Shown: positions 45,951-56,195 of the stretch, in pieces
How positions within the stretch are numbered: position 1 is the stretch's first letter
Layout: each line of letters opens with the position of its first letter
From: Rhizophagus irregularis
Taxonomy: Eukaryota > Glomeromycota > Glomeromycetes > Glomerales > Glomeraceae
Length of the DNA stretch: 64,000 bases
NCBI RefSeq assembly: GCF_026210795.1
Contig: NC_089430.1
Span: 4,030,001 to 4,094,000 of the forward strand
Reading direction: 5' to 3'
Program-made: the position numbers and the translations under genes
The notes under the pieces: generated by a model
The model's database searches: none
What the model saw: the letters and a program-made list of their open reading frames with translations, nothing else
Told to the model about the DNA's origin: nothing

Positions 45951-46105
45951 GGGGTCTTTGCAATAGAAAAGTATGAAACTCAAAAAATATCAAAAATTGA
46001 ATTAATATTAAATTTGCATTTATTTCAGTAAAAAAAACATAATTAGCATATAAAGTAAAATTAAAATTTTTTTTGAGTTTCGTACCTTTCTAATGCAAAG
46101 ACCCC
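45951..46105. mobile_element. Short palindromic MITE, related family
   Basis: 155 bp with inverted ends GGGGTCTTTGCAATAGAAAA and TTTCTAATGCAAAGACCCC, flanked on both sides by AAAT. Same length as, and similar ends to, the element at 45700-45854, about 100 bp away. Confidence 0.8.
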
Positions 46106-46195
46106 AAATGTAAAAAAAAACTATATATCAAAAACCTAATATTATTAATTAATGAACTATTCATTATATTATAAAAATATCCACATATATACATA

Positions 46196-46646
46196 AGTCA
46201 AAAAATGAAAAAATCAGGTATCAACCAGTTACTAATCAGTTACCAATCAGGTAGCTGTTTGGTAACTGATTGGTGACTGATTGGCATTTTTACCAAATAT
46301 TATCACCAATCAGGCAGTTTGCTAACTTTTGACCCAGTGATCAAAAAAAATGAAATATAGCTCGTTAGAATTGTCTTAACAAGACGAATCTAATGGTAGT
46401 AAAATTGCATTTTTAGGATTAATAGTTAATAAAAAATTAAATAAAATATAAATGATATATTTTTATTTTTATATTTTACTTAATCTATTAATCCATTTTA
46501 ACTACTACCATTAGATTCAGCTTGTTGAGATGATTCCAATAAGCTATTTTTTATCCTTTTCTGATTACTAAGTTAAAAGTTAACAAACTGCCTGATTGAT
46601 GACTGATTGGTGACTAATTGATGCCTAATTTTTCACTTTTTGATCT
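46196..46646. mobile_element. Tc1/mariner-type MITE (ends with GATTGGTGACTGATTGG repeats)
   Basis: About 450 bp. The left end AAGTCAAAAAATGAAAAAATC and the right end TTTTTCACTTTTTGATCT are inverted relatives. Subterminal tandem motifs ACCAATCAGGTAGC and GATTGGTGACTGATTGG follow. The interior holds AAGACGAATCTAATGGTAGT, shared with the pogo-like elements. The same family at 50887-56195 is flanked by TA; here the right duplication is unclear. Confidence 0.75.
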
Positions 46647-47270
46647 TTAATACTGTCAGATGAAAATTACATCCAAAAAGTAAAACATATATAAAATGAT
46701 CTTTCTTAGTAAAAGCCTCTTTTTCTACATGATAGGATCTATAGAACCTACTGCACCATTACTGCTGTACTATAGATAAAAAAATAATTTTCTCTGCAAA
46801 GTAAAGTAAATTAATATCAACAAAAAACGCCTTTATTAAATTCACCACAGATTCAAATTCAGATAAATTTTGAAAAGAAGTTCACATCTTTATAAAATTT
46901 AGTAGAATCAATAATAAAAAAACTGGATTGGATACACTTTAAACTTTAATTACTTTCTTCAAATCTGTCAATGTATTAGAATTGATGAATTTATATTTAT
47001 GTAAATCCTTAAAATATAAATAGGAAAAAAGGCTGACCATCAGATAAAGTAAAGAAATATGGCAAGTATTCTCTATTTTCATTATTCTAAAATACCCATT
47101 AAATTAATAAATAGCTTTATAATCCATAAAAAAGAAAAAAATAATAAAAGAAAAACTAAAATAAAATTAAAAAATCACACTAATTTATAAAGAAATATTT
47201 CAAAGAGATATTTATCCTAATCCTTGAATTTTCTCAGAGTGTAGAAGTAACTGTAAATGAGATCTAGACA
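46647..47270. other. AT-rich intergenic DNA, no feature seen
   Basis: No gene or repeat pair recognised. Confidence 0.45.
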
Positions 47271-47493
47271 GAACCTCACCTACTACTAAGATATGTTACC
47301 AGTAGAAATTTTACTTTCATATGAAACCTTACCTTGAAATTTGCTTAAATTCTATTGGTTAATTGACTAAAAAGGAAAAAAATCATAACAATGTAACATA
47401 AAATTTCCTTTTATAGTAGGATCTTCAAAGAGTTTTATATGTAAACCTTACCTTAGGCCATAGGGTGACCTATCTTAATAGCAGGTGAGGTCC
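47271..47493. mobile_element. Mutator-type MITE, fourth copy
   Basis: Same family as 4861-5084, with ends GAACCTCACCTACTACTAAG and CTTAATAGCAGGTGAGGTCC. Flanks ATCTAGACA and ATCTAGACG give an 8-of-9-bp direct repeat. Confidence 0.82.
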
Positions 47494-47655
47494 TATCTAG
47501 ACGCTGAATTAGGTGTTATTTAAAGAAAAACTATTGAAGGTTATTTCTATAAGCTGAATAAAATAAAAGTTATGTTAAAAGTCATGTGATCTGGTAAATA
47601 TCTAAAAAGTTTTTTCTGTTCTGGTATTTCATTATTTCAAAGTGAAAGTTATCTT

Positions 47656-47919
47656 TAGTGTTCTGCATGAATCAAATTTTTCCTCTAAAATTTGATTCAA
47701 TTCGACTCAATTTGATTTCCAAAAATTAATATCTTAGGATCTAGTGATCTAATTTTAATGATCTTTTTTTAATCGATAGGTCTCATTGTCCTGATCAAAA
47801 TATAAAAAAGATCATTGAAATTGGACTGCTAGATCAAAAGTTATTCACAAAATACATTTTTATTATTCAGAAGCAATCAGGGTCACACCATATTACGAAT
47901 TGATTCATGCGGAATACTA
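47656..47919. mobile_element. hAT-type MITE with 8-bp target duplication
   Basis: 264 bp with inverted ends TAGTGTTCTGCATGAATCAA and TTGATTCATGCGGAATACTA. Flanks GTTATCTT (47648-47655) and GTTATATT (47920-47927) match at 7 of 8 bases. A truncated relative begins at 25715 and a diverged one is at 54145-54932. Confidence 0.82.
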
Positions 47920-49065
47920 GTTATATTTCATATCCATTATAATTTGTTGTAATACTGGTAGATTTTTGAAAGTGTTGAGAAATACATCCAGTTTCAGATA
48001 TGTTATATCCTAAAATCATTTAAAAGGTTTTTTAATTAAAAGTTGTGTAATCTGACAAATAGGAAAAACCAGTTTAAGTGTGTAAATAATATTTTTTATA
48101 GGAAAGAATGTAAAAGAGTTATATTCAAAATATTTCAGTAAGCTAATAAAAGTTTTCTTCTAAAGATATTTCTTGTAAAGGTATTTTGTATATTATGGAA
48201 TCATCTTGTATTTCTTAATAGCATCTTCTAGTATCATGAAAAACAAAGGCCTGTTGGTACTTAAGTTGTTGTTATATAAAAAAAAATGAAATCTTCAGTA
48301 ATAGTTGACTCATTGAAGTGAATTCTTTTCATTTATAATATTATTTTCTGCTTAAAAATGTCATTTAAGTCATTTTTTACATCTTGCAAATACAGTCAAC
48401 TCTCTTTATAGTCACACATTTAAAACAGTCCATACTATTTGGTGATTATAAAGAGATGTGACTATATAAAAAATTTTTTATATTATAATTAATCCAAAAA
48501 TTAACATAATTTTGGCCAAAATTATACTTAAAACTTTATTGTATCATAACTTTACTAATATTAATTATAGAAAGGTAATCTTACTGCCATTTTATTCTTT
48601 TTGATGAAACAATTCTAATGATGTAAAATACATCAAAATCCAATTACTAGATTAATTTTGAAATTAAAAAATATTAATAGTTTTTATGTAATAACTCTGC
48701 CAATATTGATTCTAGAGAGACGATTTTACTACCATTTGATTCGTCTTGATAAGACGAATCAAATGGTATAAAATGCATCAAAATCCAATCACTAATTCAA
48801 TTTCTGAAATTAAAAAATATTAAATAGTTTTTGAGTAGTAACTCTATCAATATTGATCACAAAGAGATGAGCTTACCATCATTTGATTCATTTTGATAAA
48901 GGAATTCTAATAAGCTATTAATTGTCTTTTTATAATCACTAGGTACTGAGCAATTTAGCAAAATGTTAAATGGCGCAGTAAATGTAAATCAAGAAATTAT
49001 ATAATGCCAATTTTTAACATTTTGTTAAATAACTAATCAGCCAGTAATCATAAAAGAATAAAATT

Positions 49066-50069
49066 GGGTTGATCACCTTTTCTCAGTGGTAAGTAACCGA
49101 GACCCTCATTAAGCCTGAGTATGGTGAGGTCGCAGGTTTAATTCCACTGATTACAAAATTAAACGAATTTTACTGCAGACGCTACAACCAATAGCGTGAA
49201 GATATAGGGATTAGCGTAGTTGGACTGCATCATAGTGAATTAGTGTGTACAGTTAGGCCGCACATTTCAACTAAGGGTCATGATGTCCTTCTAACGTTCC
49301 CTATGAGGCCATTGGCATGTCCGCAGTCCTGTTCTTGAGGTCACTACTATACTTTGGAGGGACTTCCTGTCCAGGTGGTCACTCCACGATACCGCTTGGG
49401 GTCAGTAATGGCTAGATGGTTATCCTAGATGGTAAAGCTGAGGGTGCAATGTCTTAGTGGTAGTTAGACCTTCTGTTAGGTCTTAGACCAACTAAGGTGT
49501 TCATGCACAGAACAGGTAGCATGATTATGGGGTTCAATTCCCTACTCTTTGGGTCGTTGGTGATCCCTGGTGGTTGATACCCACTATAAAGGGTGATCCT
49601 GGACAGATGCCTGCTACTTCCTGTCTGGATGGTCCCTCATGTATCCCACAAAGTATACCGGCAAAAGGGTACCAGGGGTAAACAACTGTACTATCAGTGC
49701 TAGGTAATCGCGGGCTGTAGTGGCCTTTGAGTGAGACCTCGTACCTAAAATGGTGGTATGGAAGGGTACTAGATGGTTGATGCTACCTGTCGAAAGTCCT
49801 CCATGAAAATAGGTGCTCTCTAAAGGTCGTAAAATAAATTGAGTACCAGTATCATGCAATGGGTTTAAGGACGAGTAGACGGTATATTCCTAGCTTCAGA
49901 TCAGCCTTAAATGTGGCCTGATGGGGAATGTCCTCATATATGATGCTGTCTGTTTGAGGAACAATAAGTACTCAGTGGTATGGTTACCCCTTGGGGATGA
50001 TAGGATACTAGTCTGATGATGCTTCATAAGAAGTAGAGGGAGACTTGGCCGTAAAAACTTTAGCAAAAT
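49066..50069. mobile_element. SINE-like retroelement with tRNA-like sequence and 14-bp target duplication
   Basis: A 1004-bp block noticeably richer in G and C than its surroundings, flanked by the exact 14-bp repeat AAAAGAATAAAATT (49052-49065 and 50070-50083). The 5' part resembles a tRNA-type pol III promoter: TTCTCAGTGGTAAGTA (A-box-like, about 49079) and CGCAGGTTTAATTCCA (B-box-like, about 49132). A second tRNA-like pair follows: TGTCTTAGTGGTAGTTAGAC (about 49449) and TGGGGTTCAATTCCCTA (about 49527). It ends TTTAGCAAAAT. The long duplication at an A/T-rich target fits target-primed insertion. No protein is encoded; a short minus-strand frame at 49614-49859 has no motif. Confidence 0.7.
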
Positions 50070-50549
50070 AAAAGAATAAAATTACTACTATTCAATTTGT
50101 CTCAGCAAAACAATTCTAATAAGCTATAGTACATTTTTGTACAATTATTAGATGTCAAGTTAGTTAATATATTCTTTATATAATTATGATTATAAACAGT
50201 TCTTTTTAATATAAGATTTTGATGATAAGTGTGATAGTAACTATAGATAGATTGTGACTATATAAGATAGATTTTAATAATAAAGTGTTTTGAACATTCA
50301 ACTGGTGTGACACTGGTATGACTATATACAGTGTTGTCATGGGATACAAATACGGACATAGGACAGCTAGAACCGGACAGTCCCTGTCCATATCCTGCAC
50401 TTTTTATGTTCCTGACATATCACGGATATTATATATAAATCACATGATTATTTTATTTTACGATTTAAATAAAAGTTTATGTTTAGAACAATGATTATTG
50501 ATTAATAATTAGTATATTTATGTTTAAATATAAAATCCATTTATTATTT

Positions 50550-50884
50550 TGCAGAATTAACATCAGAGATACAGCAAATTTACATCAATTATTAAGTTTA
50601 CATCTATATTATTAAAGAGTGTTAACAAATCCCATTTAGTACTAGTATCATTAGCGGGATGAGTAACATTACCTATTTGTGTATTACTTTGTTCTTCAGT
50701 TTCTTCATCAAGCTCAACATTTTTTTCTTTCTCTAGCATTTCAGCCCAACCTTGAAGATATTCACTAAAATCATTTTCTAGCCAGGGTTTAATGATTTAA
50801 TCATCTAAATCATCTTCTATTGGTTCAGAATTAGTTTCTAAATTAGCAGCTGAACTATTATCTCTAACATTTTCCAACACAAGA
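50550..50884 (-). pseudogene. hAT transposase pseudogene, C-terminal part
   Basis: Minus-strand sequence from 50884 down: a region with SSAANLETNSEPIEDDLDD, a stop, IIKPWLENDFSEYLQGWAEM, an acidic ELDEETEEQ and a short tail ending near 50580. It is the continuation of the transposase frame interrupted at 56196 by the 5.3 kb nested element. The acidic tail is typical of the C-terminal extension in this hAT group. Confidence 0.55.
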
Positions 50885-51589
50885 TAGGTCGAAAAGTGAA
50901 AAATTAGGCACCAATCGGTCACCAATCAGGTAGCTGATTGGTGACTAATTGGTAACCGATTAGTGCCTGATTGGCATTTTCACCAAATACCGTCACCAAT
51001 CAGGCAGTTTGCTAACTTTTGATCCAGTGATCAGAAAAGGATGAAATATAGCTCATTGGAATCATCTCAACATGATTAATCTAATGGTAGTAAAATCGCA
51101 TTTCTAGGATTAATACATAATGAGAAATTAAGTAAAATATAAACACTAGTCGAATGATGTTAAATCGGGAACCAATCAGGTGACCGAATTCCACCCGATT
51201 GGTCCCTATTTTTTTAAAAATTTTCATCAATTGGTAAACCCGATTGCTGCCAAAAGATGGCGCAAAAGGAGGATACTTGGGTACCAATCGGGATATTCAA
51301 TAAAGTACAATCGGGTATTAATAGTTATCAATAGGATATTTACTGAATATTTACTATTTGACATATCAGTATACCAATTGATAACTTTTTGATTAAATGT
51401 CAATATACTGATTGATTACTTTTTAATTAATTTATAACAACGCATTTTTATTTAAAATTATTTGAAATTTACATTAAAATTACAAAAACCAGAAATACTA
51501 ATTACTAAATTATTTAAATTATTTAATAATTCCATATATATTTACTAATATTATCATTGAATTCTTATACTTTCAAAACTTTACCAATT

Positions 51590-52330
51590 CAAATCCAAGT
51601 CAGGATCAGAACCGATAGACCTACAAAATGAAGAAAAAATTAAATATTTTTTAAATATTAAAAGTGTTTCGAAATGAAACTTTTCAAAACTTACTATTAC
51701 CGATCTAAGCTGATGGTAACTTAAAAAATAAAGAATATTTTTAAAAAAGGTTCGAAATGAAAGTTTTCAAAACTTACTGTTATCGATCCAAATCCAAGTT
51801 CAAAGATCGGTGCCAATAGTTCCTACAAAACAAAGAAAAAAAATTTAAATATTTTTTTAAATATTAAATAAAAGTAAAAAAGGTTCAAAACGAAAGTTTT
51901 CAAAACTTACCATTACCGATCCAAATCTAAGTCCAAAGATCAGAGTCGATGGACCTAAAACAAAGGAAATAAAATTAAATACAATATTTTTTTTCAAAAA
52001 AAATATTAAAAATTTCGAAAGCTAAGCTAAACTTTCAAAACTTACCGATCCCATATCGAAGTCTGGGATCGTTCCTAAAAAAAATTTGAAAATGGAACAT
52101 TAGTAAAGTTCACTAATGTTCCTAATTTAAAAAAATTTCCCCCTCCCCTCTTTATTTACCTTCTGAGACGTTTCGTCAGTTCTGAAGCGTCTTGAGGATC
52201 CTACAATAAAAAAAAAATGGAACGTTAGTAAATGACACTAACGTCCATAATTTAAAAAAAATCCCCACTTCCCTTCTTTAATTACCTTCTGAGGCGTTCC
52301 GTTAGTTCTGTGTCTGGAAGGTTAATAAAA
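51590..52330 (-). repeat. Intron-like tandem units in the nested CACTA element, left block
   Basis: Minus-strand units with T-rich tract, TTTGTAG or TTTTAG, a block of about 40-50 nt built on ATCGGTTCTGATCTTTGGAC, a GGTAAGTTTTGAAAA or similar donor, and GGAACGTTAGTG...TTTACTAACGTTCC palindromes that contain TACTAAC (about 52215-52245). Five to six units. Confidence 0.7.
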
Positions 52331-52417
52331 AAAATCATTTTTTTTTTTATTTTTTTTATAAAAAAAAAGATCATGTCTGATAATCTGTTATTCAGACTTA
52401 TCAGATCATGTGATCTA

Positions 52418-53523
52418 CAGTCAACTCCCTCTATAGTCACTCCCGTTATAGTCACATTCTACTATATAGTCACACCAGTTGAATGTTCAAAACACTTTAT
52501 TATTAAAAACTATCCTATATAGTCACAATCTATCTATAGTCACTATCACACCTATCCTCAAAAATCTTATATTAAAAAGAACCGTTTATAATCACAGTTA
52601 TATAAAGAATATATTAAATAACTTGGCATCTAATAATCGTACAAAGATGTATCATAGCTTGTTAGAATCGTCTCACTGAGATGAATCGAATGGTGGTAGT
52701 TTTATCCTTTTGCGATCACTGGCTGACGAGTTATTCAACAAAATGTTAAGCATCGGCATTATTATATTTCTTGATTTACGTTTACTGCGCCATTTAACAT
52801 TTTGCTAAATTTCTCAGTACCTAGTGATTGTAAAAAGACGATTAATAGCTCGTTGGAATCGCCTCATCAAGACGAATCGAATGGTGGTAAGCTCATCTCT
52901 CTGTGATCAATATTGACGGAGTTACTACTTAAAAACCATTTAATATTTTTTAATTTCGGAAAATGATCTAGTGATTGGATTTCGATTTATTTTATACCAT
53001 TAGATTCGTCGCTTTAAGACGAATCGAATGGTAGTAAGATTGTCTCTCTAGGATCAATATTGGCAGAGTTATTACACAAAAATCATTAATATTTTTTAAT
53101 TTCGGAAATTAATCTAGTGATTGGATTTCGATGTATTTTATACCATTAGAACCGTCTCATCAAGACGAATCGAATGGCGGTAAGATCGTCTCTCTAGGAT
53201 CAATATTGGCAGAGTTATTACACAAAAACCATTAATATTTTTTTAATTTCGGAAATTAATCTAGTGATTGGATTTCGATGTATTTTATACCATTAGAACC
53301 GTCTCATCAAGACGAATCGAATGGCGGTAAGATCATCTCTCTACGATAATATTGGCGGAGTTACGATACAATAAAGTTTTGAATATAATTTTGGCTAAAA
53401 TTATATTAATTTTTGGCCGGAATTATGATATACTAATATAAGAAATTTTTTATATAGTCACATCTCTTTATAATCACCAAATATGGACTGTCCCAAATGT
53501 GTGACTATAAAGAGAGTTGACTG
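52418..53523. mobile_element. Pogo/Tigger-like element, copy C (intact non-autonomous)
   Basis: 1106 bp with ends CAGTCAACTCCCTCTATAGTC and GACTATAAAGAGAGTTGACTG, and TA on both sides. It is in reverse orientation relative to copies A and B. It has the short internal form without large insertions, so it shows the pre-insertion state of the other two. It contains about four direct repeats of roughly 147 bp (52906-53350), each with TCAAGACGAATCGAATGG and GATCAATATTGGCAGAGTTA. Confidence 0.9.
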
Positions 53524-53714
53524 TATCTGATATGATAACATCAAGTGGAATAGTGTCAGAATGGCAGAATTGATTCTATAAAAAATTTTACTGTTATTTC
53601 TGTAAAAATGAATCTTTTACAGATCTATTCATGGAAAATATAAATAATTTGGTAAATTCCATGATATAAGGTAAAATCAAAAAATTGGAACAAACGTTCT
53701 GATAAATTTTTGCA

Positions 53715-55560
53715 TAACAGATATGCAATTAAAGTTTTGAAGTCGAAACTTTGGGATTCTAGTATCCAAATCAGAACCGATTTCCCTAAAAAAAAAAGAA
53801 AAAAAACGTTATTTAAAGAACGTTTTTTTTTAAAAAAGTTTCAAGTTTTGAAGTTTCATAACGTTGGTAACGAAATTTCGAAACATTGGGATTCCGGTAT
53901 TCAAATCGGAACCATTTCCCTACAAAAAAAAAAAAATGTTAAAATAACATTTTTTTTTAATAGTTTCGAAAAAATTATTCAAAACTAACCTATGGGATTC
54001 GGTATCCAAGTCGGAACCGATTCCCTACAAAAGAAATAAAAAAACATTAAAATAACATTTTTTTTAAAAAAACATTTCGAAGTTTCAAAGAAAGAGAAAC
54101 TTTGAAACTTTGGGATTTTGGTTTCCAACTTCAGAACTGATTTCTAGTGCTCTGAATGATACGAGTTGACCCGGGTTAATTTGACCCGACTCAACTTTTA
54201 AATCAGGTCGATACTAACGATTTTTAATGACCTGTGACCCGCATGACCCGCATGACCCAACCCACCGGGTCGGGTTATAAATTTCCTTGACCCGGGTTTG
54301 ACCCGAGTTTGATCCGGATCGACCCGGATGTTTTTAATTCTGGCAAAATTATAATTTTGGCTAAAATTAAGCCAAGTATTAGTTTTAACAAATATTAACA
54401 TAGCTTAATCAGAAAAATAAAAAAATTAGCATTTGGCTTTTGAGAATAATATTTTTCTGATAGCTTTAGAATTCCAATTTATCTTTGATTTGAATATCTG
54501 CTAATTATTTTGCCTAACTCTTTGACTTTTATTATATTAAACCAGGTTCAAAATTCGTATTTTTAATTTTATTTTAGATAATTTAGTCTAGGAGAAAAAT
54601 AAGAGCTAGTATTACATGTTTTGTATAACCATTCATGATACAAATTTCAGGTGGCTACTAGTGGTTAATCACTAAGTTGCCTTTTTTTCAAATAAAAGGA
54701 AATTAATTTTGTTATTATTAGAAGAAAATCTCACATAATATAAGTTAGTACCCATTTTACTTAAATGTTCGGGTCTAACCTGGGTTACATGAGTTAAATT
54801 ATACTCGGTCGAGTCAAGGGTCGGGTTACAAAAATATGAGACCCGAATAAATACGAGTCTTATATTTTTTTATTCAGATCGGGTCGAATATTTCCTCAAA
54901 ACCCGACCCGACTTGACCTGGTAGGAGCACTACTGATTTTCCTATAATAAAATAAAAAAAGAAAAGTTTCGAATTGAAACTTTCTTTTTGGGATCGGTTT
55001 CCAACTTCGGAACCGTTTCCCTACAATAAAATAAAAAAGAAAAACGTTTTTAACGTTTTTTTAATAGTTTCGAAAATTTTTTTTCAAAACTAACCTATGG
55101 GATTCGTTATAACTGATTCCCTATAATTAAAAAGGAGTTTCGAAATTTTTTTTTGAAACTTACCTATGGGATTCGCTATAACCGATTCCCTATAAATTGA
55201 ATAATAAAAAAAATGTTAAAAACGTTTTTTTAATAGTTTCAAAAAATTATTTTTTAAAACTTACCTATGGGATTCGTTATAACCGATTCCCTATAATTGA
55301 ATAATAAAAAAAAGGAGTTTTGAAATTTTTTTTTCGAAACTCACCTATGGGATTCGTTATAACCGATTCCCTATAATTTTAATAGTTTCGAAAAAATTTC
55401 TTCAGAACTGATTCTCTACAATAAAATTTTAAAAAAAAATGTCAAAAATCATTTTTTAATAGCTTCAAATAAATGATTTTTTCAGTTTAATAAAGTTTCG
55501 AAAGTAAAATGTTTAAAACTTTTGTGGAATTCCGGTATCCAAATCGGAACTAATTTTTTA
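53715..55560 (-). repeat. Intron-like tandem units in the nested CACTA element, right block
   Basis: Interrupted at 54145-54932 by a hAT-type element. Minus-strand units have TTTTTTGTAG or TTATAG, a block such as GGAATCGGTTCCGACTTGGA followed by TACCGAATCCCATAG, and a GTTAGTTTTGAA or GTAAGTTT donor. The copies at 55080-55400 are nearly identical short units of about 80-100 bp. Many units here have lost a clear TACTAAC. Confidence 0.65.
54145..54932. mobile_element. hAT-type element with GACCCG-repeat subterminal regions
   Basis: 788 bp. The left end TAGTGCTCTGAATGATACGAG and the right end GACCTGGTAGGAGCACTA share inverted TAGTGCTC. Flanks CTGATTTC and CTGATTTT give a 7-of-8-bp duplication. 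Both subterminal regions are filled with degenerate GACCCG/CGGGTC hexamers (54165-54330 and 54775-54925), much more GC-rich than the surroundings. The middle is AT-rich and non-coding. Confidence 0.78.
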
Positions 55561-56195
55561 AAAAAAAAAATTTTTTTAAAAGTTTCAAAAGTAAATGTTT
55601 GAAAAAAAATGTTAAAGATAGTATGAAATAGTTTAATTAAGTTTCAAAAGTAAATGTTCGAAAAAAATGTTAGTGTAAATTTCAATAATATAAAATAGTT
55701 TAATTTTAGTTAATGAAAAATAGTTTATCAATAGTCTAATTGAAACAATAGAAATCAATCGGTAAATTTAAACTGAACAATAGTTATCAATCGGGTATTA
55801 CCCTGATTGATACCCAATTGAAGTGTACACCAATTTCTAACTATTGAATAAATCAGGTGACCGATCAAAAAAAAAGTTACCAATTGGGTAGGTACCCGAT
55901 TGGTCAGCGTTTTACCTGTGAAAAATAAAAATGTATCATTTATATTTTATTTAATTTTTTATTAACTATTAATCCTAGAGATGCGATTTTACTATCATTA
56001 GATTCGTCTTGTTGAGACAATTCCAATGAGCTATATTTCATTCTTTTCTAATCACTGGATTAAAAGTTAGCAAACTGCCTGATTGGTGATGGTATTTAGC
56101 GAAAATGCCAATCAGTCACCAATCGGTCACCAATCAGATACCTGATTGGTGACTGATTGATGACTGATTGATGCCTGATTTTTCACTTTTCGACC

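Larger units (their letters stand above)
51144..55920. mobile_element. Non-autonomous CACTA-like element nested in the previous element
   Basis: Starts CACTAGTCGAATGATG; the right end read on the opposite strand is CACAGGTAAAACGCTGACC. It is flanked by AAA on both sides (51141-51143, 55921-55923), a 3-bp duplication. Subterminal motifs of ACCAATCGGG/CCCGATTGGT type occur at both ends. The interior consists of intron-like arrays read on the minus strand, plus two further insertions: a pogo-like element (52418-53523) and a hAT-type element (54145-54932). No transposase. Confidence 0.8.
50887..56195. mobile_element. Tc1/mariner-type TIR element nested in the hAT transposase gene
   Basis: Inverted ends GGTCGAAAAGTGAAAAATTA and TTTTTCACTTTTCGACC, flanked by TA (50885-50886 and 56196-56197). 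The outer 240-270 bp on each side match the two halves of the compact MITE at 46196-46646, including ACCAATCAGGTAGCTGATTGG repeats. The middle has been split by a CACTA-like insertion (51144-55920). The original element was therefore only about 530 bp and non-coding. Confidence 0.85.

Noticed and set aside
49066-49150. Functional tRNA gene
   Set aside because: The A- and B-box-like sequences are present, but no complete cloverleaf with a plausible acceptor stem and anticodon arm could be drawn, and the block is a mobile insertion.
49614-49859. 81-codon minus-strand open frame
   Set aside because: Lies in the SINE-like element, has no motif, and its direction conflicts with the tRNA-like promoter modules.
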